NCBI GenBank assembly: GCA_964448085.1
Contig: CAYUUX010000015.1
Location: 1 to 21,453, forward strand
Source: CAIJMI01 sp964448085
Lineage (GTDB): Bacteria; Patescibacteriota; Microgenomatia; UBA10105; UBA927
Direction of reading: 5' to 3'
Length of the DNA stretch: 21,453 bases
The notes below the pieces were generated by a model. The model saw only the letters and a program-made list of their open reading frames with translations, had not been told where the DNA came from and did no database searches. The position numbers were made by a program, and so were the translations under genes. Shown in pieces: positions 13,847 to 21,453 of the stretch. The first letter of the stretch is position 1; the number at the start of each line of letters is the position of its first letter.

Positions 13847-15004
13847 ATGAAGGTGAAACACGCTATCGTTCTATTTTTCATCGCAAGTACAGCTATCTTC
13901 ATGAGTATACCCGCATCTTTTGTGTATGCGGTTGACTGTACCAAACCTGGAAAAACAGGAAATTCAACGGTCAGTGCAAGTTGCACTTATGTTGACACCA
14001 TTGAGGGTGCTACACAAGGAAATATTATAGTTGCGGCAAATCAAACACTTACTGTTCGTGCGGGTCAACGTGTCGTGGTCAATAATGGATATAAAATTGA
14101 TGTATCTGCATCTGGATCAAAAGTGGTATTGATCGATACGGGTATTATGATGACCAATGCCAAAATATGCCACACAGACAATGATGGGGATTCATATCCA
14201 GAATCGTTATCCGCAACCGAATATACATTAACCACGTGTCCGAGTGGTACCGCAGAACGATCAGCATTAGCTGCGTGGACTATTGATTGTAACGACGCTG
14301 ATGCTGGTAAATATGCAGACGCTGTATGCTATCAAGATCAAGATGGAGATACATACACCTTAAGCACTCCGTCAAGCGTATGTGGGGTGGGTACGTGCGC
14401 ATCTGGTTGGGAAATAGATCAAAGTGCCATCGTTGATTGCAATGATACATCAAGTGCCGTGTGGACAGGGGCAACACAAGGAACCTGCTATAAGGATGGT
14501 GACAATGACGGATACGCGTATACGGGTAGCTCGTCATACACCTGTTTTAATAATCAGAATTGTACTTTAGCAACAGCGGGGAGTGTGGGTACCGGAACTC
14601 CGGTTACTGCAACAAATTTTGTAACGACAAAAACGGATTGCTGTGATAGCAATGCAAATGCGTTTCCGGGACAAACAGCATGGCAAACCACTGCTATGAC
14701 GTACAACGCATCAACGTGTCCGGTTACTCTTGTATGGGACTTTAATTGCGATGACGTCGAAACAAAACAATACACAGAGACACTAGTCTCCGTCACCTGT
14801 AGTGATACGAAGGTACCTGGAGAATGTCACAATGATAATTCTGGAAATACCGGATGGCAATCCGGTATCCGTGCATGTGGCGATACCGGAACCTGGAAAT
14901 CCGGAGGGTGTTGTTATAATGATGGAGAATGCGGAAGTGCAGGGCAATACCCCAATTGTAGCGCATACCAACCAACGTGGAGCTATACACAGGGGTGTAG
15001 GTAA
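13847..15004 (+). CDS. Secreted Cys-rich protein with MopE-type (Cu-binding/TSP3-like) repeats
   Basis: A 385-residue exported protein: signal peptide (1-28, SFVYA before VD), a strand-rich region (about 50-105) and three repeats that each begin C.D.DGD.Y and end DCND or DCCD: CHTDNDGDSY..DCND (108-150), CYQDQDGDTY..DCND (161-200), CYKDGDNDGY..DCCDSNANAFPG (214-275). A partial unit, WDFNCDDVE (297-305), follows, then a Cys-rich tail (318-384). This matches the metal-binding repeats of the MopE family, whose Asp-rich loops bind calcium and, in one studied protein, copper. It has no C-terminal anchor or sorting motif, so it is either released or held by the upstream stalk protein. Cysteines are probably paired, implying oxidative folding outside the cell. 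Ligand and role are unknown. Confidence 0.84.
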   Translation: MKVKHAIVLFFIASTAIFMSIPASFVYAVDCTKPGKTGNSTVSASCTYVDTIEGATQGNIIVAANQTLTVRAGQRVVVNNGYKIDVSASGSKVVLIDTGIMMTNAKICHTDNDGDSYPESLSATEYTLTTCPSGTAERSALAAWTIDCNDADAGKYADAVCYQDQDGDTYTLSTPSSVCGVGTCASGWEIDQSAIVDCNDTSSAVWTGATQGTCYKDGDNDGYAYTGSSSYTCFNNQNCTLATAGSVGTGTPVTATNFVTTKTDCCDSNANAFPGQTAWQTTAMTYNASTCPVTLVWDFNCDDVETKQYTETLVSVTCSDTKVPGECHNDNSGNTGWQSGIRACGDTGTWKSGGCCYNDGECGSAGQYPNCSAYQPTWSYTQGCR

Positions 15005-15007
15005 CAC

Positions 15008-15036
15008 TTGTATCACAGTTCTTAACCTCCTATAGT
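15008..15036 (+). promoter_or_regulatory. Promoter of the Wzy/WaaL-like gene
   Basis: TTGTAT (15008-15013), a 17-base spacer and TATAGT (15031-15036) form a good sigma-70-type promoter. The -10 ends 11 bases before the ATG at 15048, leaving a leader of only a few bases and no Shine-Dalgarno. It occupies most of the 43-base gap after the MopE-repeat gene. Confidence 0.55.
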
Positions 15037-15047
15037 AAAAACACGAC

Positions 15048-17072
15048 ATGGCACGGATCCAAAGCCTTCTTAAGCGATATCTCTATCTTATTGTGATTTT
15101 TTCCATCCTCGCCTTCGGGACGTGGTTTGGGGACGGTCATCTGACACAACTGGAATATGGGGTTGCATGGGTGATGATACCCGGGATATTGCTTCTGGTT
15201 CGTTTCGCAAAAAAACAACGATCGATGGATCCTTGGATCGTAACTTACGGCAGCCTGTTTCTTGTCCTTCTTGCATTGCTACAACTTCCTTCTGATGATC
15301 TTGCGGTTTCCGCAATCATGTGGCTTCGATTCGCTGCAGCAGGTCTCGTCTTCTGGATCGTATATTGTTACAGCACCATACAAGACATACGGGTATTTCT
15401 GCATCTGATCTTCGCTTTTGCACTTGCGGCAATTGGGGCGGCAGGAATAATTGCGGTATTGCCGGAAACATTTATGGGAAGGTATAACTTTCCGTATACC
15501 CACCTGCTGATTTTTCGCGGCGGACATCATAACATGAGCTATCTTGTTGTGCTCGCCTGCATAACATGCATGGTATTGTGGACGTACAAACGGACCAAAC
15601 TCTACGGTATACTTACGCTTGTTTTCTTCGGGATAACCCTCTATACCCAAGCGCGAGCTGCTGTATTGCTGGAATGCATATCTACAATATTCTGTGTATT
15701 ACTCTCTTCTCACTTACTTCAAAAAAGTAATGTGTATTGGAAAATTCGCGTTAGTATCCTCGTGGTACTTGGTGCAGGCATTATGTGGTTTCTTGCATGT
15801 TCGCCGGGAGTGGATGTGTTATTTCATAACACAAAAAAGACAGAGCCCATACAGCCTCGCATTGCATACTGGCAGCAAGCGATACATGCTATTTCAACAC
15901 GGCCTCTCCTGGGAAGTGGTCTGGGAACGTTCTTTATCCAATCCACAACATATCAAACACGTAGGGCATCCTATAGCTGGTCTACCCATAATAGCCTCCT
16001 CAACCTTCTTGTGGACATTGGTATTGTGGGAACAATACCATTTCTTGTCCTGCTCTGGTATATAGGGAACGGTATTGTAGGAGGAATACGCACACAGCGT
16101 AAGGACAAACCATACAGTTATGCGCTGTGCGCAGGATTGATAGGAGTACTTCTTTACAGTTTTGTTGACTACCCATTCGATTTTTTAGTTATATCCTTGA
16201 TATGTATTGGAATCGTTGGATTTCTATCCGGAACACTTTCACAACAAATAAAGCAAACACGCGGAGAGGGGTGGTACGTAGGAATACTTAGTGTGATTCT
16301 TTTTGTCGGGGGAAGTGCGATATATGCAGACAAAGTCGCGGCAGAAAAGGAATTTATCCCCTGTTCATACCTCAACTACAACACGAATAAACCGTGCCTG
16401 TATAACCGAACAACCCCACTTCCCGCAGGCTACATTCAACGCATCATTTTGCTCCATCCGAGAAACCATTACGTCTATTTTGGCCTCGGCAGCTACGAAG
16501 AAAATATCGGCAATGAACAGCAAGCAACTATTTACTACCAACAAGCCATAACCACCCATCCGCATGATCTGTATTTTACCTATCGCTATCTTGCAAGCAT
16601 TGCCCTTGCCAGAAAATATTCTCAACTCGGCAGTGCAGTAACCTCCGTTGGCTGTCGAAGATATCCGAGTGTATGTTCTGCCTTACAGGAACTCCACTTA
16701 GAGGATGCAATATATACCCCTGCGCTGCAGCAGATCTTTGCAACGGCAGGACAACGAACCGTGTACCAGGACTATTTCCTCATCATCTACAAACTCGGCT
16801 TGTATTTCCTTCCTTCCGACCCGCAGAAAACGCAAGGATTCTGGGATGCGCTTGCCCGTATGCTCCCAACCTATGCCCCCTTTCACACTGAACGGGCAAG
16901 TTTGGCGCTCCATACATTCCACAACGAATCGGCAGCGCGGTTGATCATACAAGCATGCGCCAAATACGAGTCGCCACGAGCAGAATGTACACATCGCTTA
17001 GAACTCGGGCTTCCCCCACCGGGTGCCCTTGCGAAGGCAATTGAGGATATGTGGACGTTTAAAACACAATAA
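15048..17072 (+). CDS. O-antigen ligase / Wzy polymerase-like membrane protein with C-terminal TPR region
   Basis: A 674-residue protein with about 11 to 12 membrane helices in its first ~430 residues and a soluble helical tail. The Wzy_C/WaaL signature is clear: RGGHHNMSYLV (157-167), TQARAA (200-205), then a large outer loop with QPRIAYWQQAIHAISTRPLLG and GSGLGTFF, and WSTHNSLLNLLVDIGIVG (311-328), in which His314 matches the conserved catalytic His of O-antigen ligases. Such enzymes polymerise glycan or move it from undecaprenyl-diphosphate to lipid or protein. The tail has a TPR-like unit (HPRNHYVYFGLGSYEENIG..QQATIYYQQAITTHP, about 456-500) and further helical pairs to the end, as in some protein-glycosylating ligases. 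It has its own promoter and ends 12 bases from the convergent giant gene. Confidence 0.88.
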   Translation: MARIQSLLKRYLYLIVIFSILAFGTWFGDGHLTQLEYGVAWVMIPGILLLVRFAKKQRSMDPWIVTYGSLFLVLLALLQLPSDDLAVSAIMWLRFAAAGLVFWIVYCYSTIQDIRVFLHLIFAFALAAIGAAGIIAVLPETFMGRYNFPYTHLLIFRGGHHNMSYLVVLACITCMVLWTYKRTKLYGILTLVFFGITLYTQARAAVLLECISTIFCVLLSSHLLQKSNVYWKIRVSILVVLGAGIMWFLACSPGVDVLFHNTKKTEPIQPRIAYWQQAIHAISTRPLLGSGLGTFFIQSTTYQTRRASYSWSTHNSLLNLLVDIGIVGTIPFLVLLWYIGNGIVGGIRTQRKDKPYSYALCAGLIGVLLYSFVDYPFDFLVISLICIGIVGFLSGTLSQQIKQTRGEGWYVGILSVILFVGGSAIYADKVAAEKEFIPCSYLNYNTNKPCLYNRTTPLPAGYIQRIILLHPRNHYVYFGLGSYEENIGNEQQATIYYQQAITTHPHDLYFTYRYLASIALARKYSQLGSAVTSVGCRRYPSVCSALQELHLEDAIYTPALQQIFATAGQRTVYQDYFLIIYKLGLYFLPSDPQKTQGFWDALARMLPTYAPFHTERASLALHTFHNESAARLIIQACAKYESPRAECTHRLELGLPPPGALAKAIEDMWTFKTQ

Positions 17073-17084
17073 AGGAAAAGGTCG

Positions 17085-20000
17085 TTATGGAACGAGCTGA
17101 GGAATCAAACTCGCTCCGGAAAATGCAAGGAGAAGAATTCCAACGATAACGGACACAACGAGGAAAAATCCGATGGCTGTTCGTGTTTTCTCCTTGAGAG
17201 ACAGGACGAAGCGAACTAATTCAAATATCCCAACAGACAGTGCTCCCCCGACTGCTACACCAAACAAATCATGCGGATCGGTCCACGTCCGGATGCCTGG
17301 ATCAAGTTGCGTAAATAGTCCCATGACGATGGCGGTTGGAATGGTATAGGAAAGTCGATCGGGAATCTGCACCTTCCAAAGTTTTCGTATCAACCAAAAC
17401 AATGGGCGAAACAAAAATAAGGAAGATAATATAGAAAGCTCCAACACATCACCAGCATCCCCTATATGCAAATCAATATAGTTCCATATGCCTGTGAGTT
17501 GTCCTACTCGTCCAGAATAGGTTTCATTACGCCAATTTTCCAGCACATATCCAATAAAACCCGCTAAAAACGGAACCGTATTGGCAGCTGATCCAATACG
17601 TGCAAGAAACGTTGTGTTCGGTTGTGCTGGAGCCTCTTTGTTGACATTCGTATCATGGAAAGATGTGGGCTCCATCTGAGCAACTGCTCCCCGTACTTCA
17701 TCCAAGTGCTGCAAAATCTCTGTTTCATGCATCCGGATAATTTCGGCCAACAACGGGAATTCTGAAGGATCAACAACACTTCGTATAGCTGCAATATACT
17801 GTTGAACATAGGGTGCAGCCTGCACAAATATCTTTGCTTGTGCTAACGCTTCATCCATATTGCCCGTTTCCTGATACATATGCATCAAAAAATAGTTTTG
17901 GTTGATCCCGTATTGTCGAAGCTCTTGGGAAAACGCACTCAAAATCGCACGTTTTCGTTCCGGATACGTTTCAAGGTATGCTTTAATGTCCTCAACCGGA
18001 ACACGTGCGTATTCACTTTTGGCAGTTCCTACAATAATGGTGTGTTTGGGTTGGATAAGGCCAGGTGCGTTGTTCTCTTGATTGAGGGTGGTAATATGTC
18101 CTGCATTAAAAACAATGTCATCTCCTATCAGCGGCACATCGTAGCTCGTATCATAGATTTGTACAGCTGGTGTCTGTGCCTTTGGTTTCGATATCGTAGA
18201 GGAAGATTTTACTGGTACAATCTGTTTCAATCTATACAGCAATGTATCAAACCATTGTGATACTGGTACTCCTGGTGATGCAAACGACGAAGAGATTTGT
18301 CTATAATAAATAGCATCCGTGTACCGTTCCAAACGTTGGGAAAAATCATCTTTCCCCAATCCACTGGGTGATTCATAATATTTTTTGACATAATACAGAG
18401 TATCATCCACCATGTTCCCGTTAAACTCGTAAACGCCCTGCATAAGCATCTGCAAACTCGCGTTCTTCCCTGCCTTCGCATCAATTTCATGCAGAATATC
18501 AATGAGCACATTGACACCGGGATATCCGGACGGACCTTTCTTCGGAATGGCAAAGTCTTCCTGGGTAATGATCCGTTCAAGAAGCGTTGTGACATTTTCA
18601 TGATAGATATCATTGCGTGTGCCACCACGAGGAATGGAGTTATGGACAGCTTCATGATTGAATGTCCCCAGCAGTTTATGTTCACTGGGATTGTTTCCTA
18701 CCATAAATCTTCCCGCAGCATCACCTAAGAGATCTCGATGCAAGAATCGGTGATTGCTGACATACTCAAAATCATCCCCCCGAAAGGTAAAATACGGCAC
18801 AACCGGCACCTGCGGATGAATCTTCACACCCAACGTAGTATTGACGGTGGACCAAAATGCATCCGTTTGTTTTTTGTGCGTTGCAAGTATATCCAACTGG
18901 TTCGGATGCACTGCTTTTATCGTTTCCCACGACAAAATATTGTCCAGAATCACCGCAAAGGTGTAGTTTTGGTACTGGGGCAAGACCAGGAGTTCATCAA
19001 ACTTGGATAAATACGAGGCAATCTTGGGATCTGCATACGCTGCCGGGTCTTGTTGAATCTGCTCAATAACACGCCAAATCTGACTGGACAGTGACGGTTT
19101 GATAGCATTAGCAAGTCCTTCCAGGTAGGTTCGCGTTTCCTCCCCTTGAATATTTTGCAGCACAATCCGCCACATATCTGTTTGTTCCTGTTCCAGTGTT
19201 ACTGCCTTTTGGGGTACGCCCAAATTGACGATAAACCGGATGAGAGTTTGCGCAATAGAAGGGTGCTCTTTGGTGTATTGAATCAGTTTAGCCCGATTGA
19301 ATGCACGGGCATTTGCTCGCTGCAAGTAGGCATTCATCTCGTCAACCGTTTTTGGGTAGGTCGTAAAAATATAGGAAAGCAGCATCCGAGAAGCCTGGTA
19401 GCGGGGTGTGTAAAAGGGATTATACGAACCTTGATTGACCACATGCGTTTTAACAAACCCCTCAGAAGATTCAAACAGATAAATAAATAGCTCTTCGGGA
19501 TCAAAAATTGACCATGTTGCATCCGAAGGGATACCCGCTTTTTGAAACGCATCCATCACGAATGCTTTATCTGCTTCCGTAAGATTGCCAAGAAGCGATC
19601 GTGCAATCCCAATGGTATCCCACCGCTGCAATTCTCCAACATACGGTCGAAGGGTATGAAGAGGGCCAACTTGATATACAGCTCCATCAACATACACCAT
19701 GTCCCCTTCTGTGACATGTACATTCTTTTCTATATGGACAACACCGTTCACAATGATGTTTAGTCCAAATACGTGGAATTTGTTGACGATATAATCAACC
19801 CCATCTTGGGTTATATATCGGTACGCGCGTTTGTTTACATTGACAGTTCTCGGATCACGAGAAAAGAGACGATTGGGAGAAAATGCTGAATCTGTTGTGG
19901 AATATTTTAACAAGACAGCGGCAGTAACAGAGGTAATGATGTTCTCGGGTGGAGACAATCCAGGATGCAACCGTTGGTATGCTTCTTCCACAATCTTTTG

Positions 20001-21453
20001 CACCACTTGTGGGGCATCCTGTGAGCTGAAATCAACCCGTTGAAGAAGAGTGGTGTGATTGGTAATAACCGAATCTTGAAGCTGACGAATTTGCTCTTGC
20101 GTTGCATCTGTATCAAATCGTGTTTTACCAAATACACCATTTAGCCAATGGATTAAACCGGTATTCAACACGCCCTGTTCACTCTTTTGAAAGGTTGGGA
20201 TGGTAATGGATACATCAGACGGCTTCTGCGGCTGCCGGACTTCCTGTATACGTTTCGCTCCATCTTCATTCTCTTTCACAAAATCCTCAAGAAGCGTTTG
20301 AGGAATACCGAGCTCTTCATTGGTTACATATCGATACTCATAGGGTTTCAACCTCCGCAATGCGTTATAGATGGTTCGAAATGCCATCCACAATTGACTC
20401 TCGCTCCACGTATCTGACCGAGGACCATCAACATATGTAGGATCAGTAACCGAAAGAATCTGATCCAAAAATAGCTTTTCAATGTCGCCTGCGATGTAAA
20501 TCAACGCTAGATTATTAACGACAGCATTCTTATAATCACCTGGATTCATGTACGATAAATCTCCATTCGCTTTCTGTTGTGCTGTTTGAAACGCTGGCAT
20601 ATTCATAATGGTTGTAGCAATCCATTTTCTAAAGTATTGAACAGCAGACCCTCTATCACGCAATATATTTTGCTGCTCCTCATACTTGGTTTTCACTTCG
20701 GGGGATATAATCGATGTATACGTAATGCGGGGACGTAAACTCAGCGTAGACCACGTTCGTACCTTTTGCATATCACCATGAAACAATCTGCGTTGCAACG
20801 CAACCATGAAATCCTCTGCTGATCTTCCATTCCCGTCGGATTTAATATGAATAAAGTCCAATATGGTGGCAATGGAAGCGCTGAAATAAGAGAGTTGTTG
20901 CTCGGAATATTGATCGCTGTGAGCAACCACATCGTCAATCTTTGCAAATATGGCACTGCTTACTGTAGGCAGAATGTTTGCTGGAACACCAAGCATATAA
21001 AAATCACGAGTTCCAGTGGTTTCGACCCGTAACATATTCTCCATTTCTGTTGTTCGTAATGTTCCGACATCAAGACTTAAGACATCATTGATGTTCCCAC
21101 CCAATGAATCTTCAAATGCAAGCGCTCGTAACCCAACGGTATTTGTGTTGAAGTGATCATCGGAAAATACTCCGGGATCAATATAGGCAACGGTACGTTC
21201 AAGAACGCTGGATCCGGAATGCAATTGAATAATGGTGTCATACATTTCTTTGCTGGATAGGGTATCAAACGCTCCATTTTCTATAGCGGTTCGAATAATA
21301 TTCGTGCGGTCATTTACAAATGCAACATGTAACTGTTCGCTTTCTTTTGCTCCTGCGTTGGCGTACTTGGGATAATAGGTTTCGAGAATATCGATGACAC
21401 GTTTTTCTGGTAACCCTGAGTAATCAACATGTTTGTTTGCAAGCGTTTGTACC
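17085..21453 (-). CDS. Giant membrane-anchored protein with Fic-like motif and HExxH zincin motif, N-terminus outside window
   Basis: The frame is open to the window edge, so the Met at 21245 is internal and the 1455 visible residues are only the C-terminal part. Counting from the edge: residues about 175-225 look like a Fic core helix pair with HIKSDGNGRS (202-211), close to HPFxD/EGNGRxxR but lacking the Pro, Phe and final Arg. A beta-rich stretch (about 560-640) follows. Next is a zincin-like domain with FNHEAVHNS (HExxH, 933-937) and YHENVTTLLE (Glu952), which resembles the third-ligand NEGxxEYL pattern of gluzincins. Residues 1288-1455 hold about five membrane helices. No signal peptide can be judged. 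Roles in AMPylation, proteolysis or host attachment are inference. No whole-protein family is recognised. Confidence 0.85.
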   Translation of the reverse strand, partial: VQTLANKHVDYSGLPEKRVIDILETYYPKYANAGAKESEQLHVAFVNDRTNIIRTAIENGAFDTLSSKEMYDTIIQLHSGSSVLERTVAYIDPGVFSDDHFNTNTVGLRALAFEDSLGGNINDVLSLDVGTLRTTEMENMLRVETTGTRDFYMLGVPANILPTVSSAIFAKIDDVVAHSDQYSEQQLSYFSASIATILDFIHIKSDGNGRSAEDFMVALQRRLFHGDMQKVRTWSTLSLRPRITYTSIISPEVKTKYEEQQNILRDRGSAVQYFRKWIATTIMNMPAFQTAQQKANGDLSYMNPGDYKNAVVNNLALIYIAGDIEKLFLDQILSVTDPTYVDGPRSDTWSESQLWMAFRTIYNALRRLKPYEYRYVTNEELGIPQTLLEDFVKENEDGAKRIQEVRQPQKPSDVSITIPTFQKSEQGVLNTGLIHWLNGVFGKTRFDTDATQEQIRQLQDSVITNHTTLLQRVDFSSQDAPQVVQKIVEEAYQRLHPGLSPPENIITSVTAAVLLKYSTTDSAFSPNRLFSRDPRTVNVNKRAYRYITQDGVDYIVNKFHVFGLNIIVNGVVHIEKNVHVTEGDMVYVDGAVYQVGPLHTLRPYVGELQRWDTIGIARSLLGNLTEADKAFVMDAFQKAGIPSDATWSIFDPEELFIYLFESSEGFVKTHVVNQGSYNPFYTPRYQASRMLLSYIFTTYPKTVDEMNAYLQRANARAFNRAKLIQYTKEHPSIAQTLIRFIVNLGVPQKAVTLEQEQTDMWRIVLQNIQGEETRTYLEGLANAIKPSLSSQIWRVIEQIQQDPAAYADPKIASYLSKFDELLVLPQYQNYTFAVILDNILSWETIKAVHPNQLDILATHKKQTDAFWSTVNTTLGVKIHPQVPVVPYFTFRGDDFEYVSNHRFLHRDLLGDAAGRFMVGNNPSEHKLLGTFNHEAVHNSIPRGGTRNDIYHENVTTLLERIITQEDFAIPKKGPSGYPGVNVLIDILHEIDAKAGKNASLQMLMQGVYEFNGNMVDDTLYYVKKYYESPSGLGKDDFSQRLERYTDAIYYRQISSSFASPGVPVSQWFDTLLYRLKQIVPVKSSSTISKPKAQTPAVQIYDTSYDVPLIGDDIVFNAGHITTLNQENNAPGLIQPKHTIIVGTAKSEYARVPVEDIKAYLETYPERKRAILSAFSQELRQYGINQNYFLMHMYQETGNMDEALAQAKIFVQAAPYVQQYIAAIRSVVDPSEFPLLAEIIRMHETEILQHLDEVRGAVAQMEPTSFHDTNVNKEAPAQPNTTFLARIGSAANTVPFLAGFIGYVLENWRNETYSGRVGQLTGIWNYIDLHIGDAGDVLELSILSSLFLFRPLFWLIRKLWKVQIPDRLSYTIPTAIVMGLFTQLDPGIRTWTDPHDLFGVAVGGALSVGIFELVRFVLSLKEKTRTAIGFFLVVSVIVGILLLAFSGASLIPQLVP

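Noticed and set aside
17080..17095. Terminator hairpin between the convergent genes (TCGTT/AACGA)
   Set aside because: Five-base stem without a T-tract in either direction; it may be chance.
21243..21245. Met at 21245 as the start of the giant protein
   Set aside because: No stop codon occurs in this frame between 21245 and the window edge, and there is no promoter or ribosome-binding signal, so it is an internal Met.
1..21453. tRNA, rRNA, transposase, integrase or CRISPR-Cas genes
   Set aside because: I looked for these and saw no supporting motifs.

Overview
The window is gene-dense (no gap over about 110 bases) and reads as a cell-surface polysaccharide and secreted-protein island of a small-genome bacterium. 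The likely source is the Candidate Phyla Radiation (Patescibacteria), perhaps Microgenomates. This is inference from style, not from a marker gene: many polytopic GT-C type glycosyltransferases side by side, Pro/Thr-rich linkers on short membrane-anchored surface proteins, a dockerin enzyme beside a cohesin protein, 4-base ATGA overlaps, and mostly Shine-Dalgarno-less starts placed directly downstream of -10 boxes. TGA is used as a stop (epimerase, GT2, xylanase), so there is no sign of the UGA-Gly recoding of Absconditabacteria/Gracilibacteria.

Layout. (1) 1-276: AT-rich C-terminal end of a membrane glycosyltransferase. (2) 269-3050, minus strand: a translationally coupled sugar operon of SDR epimerase/dehydratase, GT2 glycosyltransferase and DegT-type PLP aminotransferase. 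(3) 3051-3123: divergent promoter region. (4) 3124-4728 (+) and 4756-6435 (-): two paralogous GT-C-like membrane proteins, tail to tail. (5) 6515-10903 (+): a 57-residue single-pass protein, a Gpi18-like GT-C fused to an NPCBM carbohydrate-binding module, and a large YfhO/PTPS-related membrane protein. (6) 10946-13220 (+): a secreted GH10 xylanase-like enzyme with a Pro/Thr linker and dockerin, followed by a membrane-anchored cohesin protein, which looks like a minimal two-gene cellulosome. (7) 13329-15004 (+): a membrane-anchored stalk protein and a secreted Cys-rich protein with MopE-type repeats. (8) 15048-17072 (+): an O-antigen ligase/Wzy-like protein with a TPR tail. (9) 17085 to the window edge (-): a very large protein (at least 1455 residues, N-terminus outside the window) with a Fic-like motif, a zincin HExxH motif and about five C-terminal membrane helices.

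How it fits together (inference): the sugar operon supplies and transfers (amino)sugars on the cytoplasmic side; GT-C enzymes add lipid-linked sugars outside; the Wzy/WaaL-like protein polymerises or ligates the glycan. The xylanase-dockerin/cohesin pair and the MopE-repeat protein are surface-displayed products. The two strongest candidates for something little described are the cohesin-dockerin pair and the giant Fic-zincin membrane protein.
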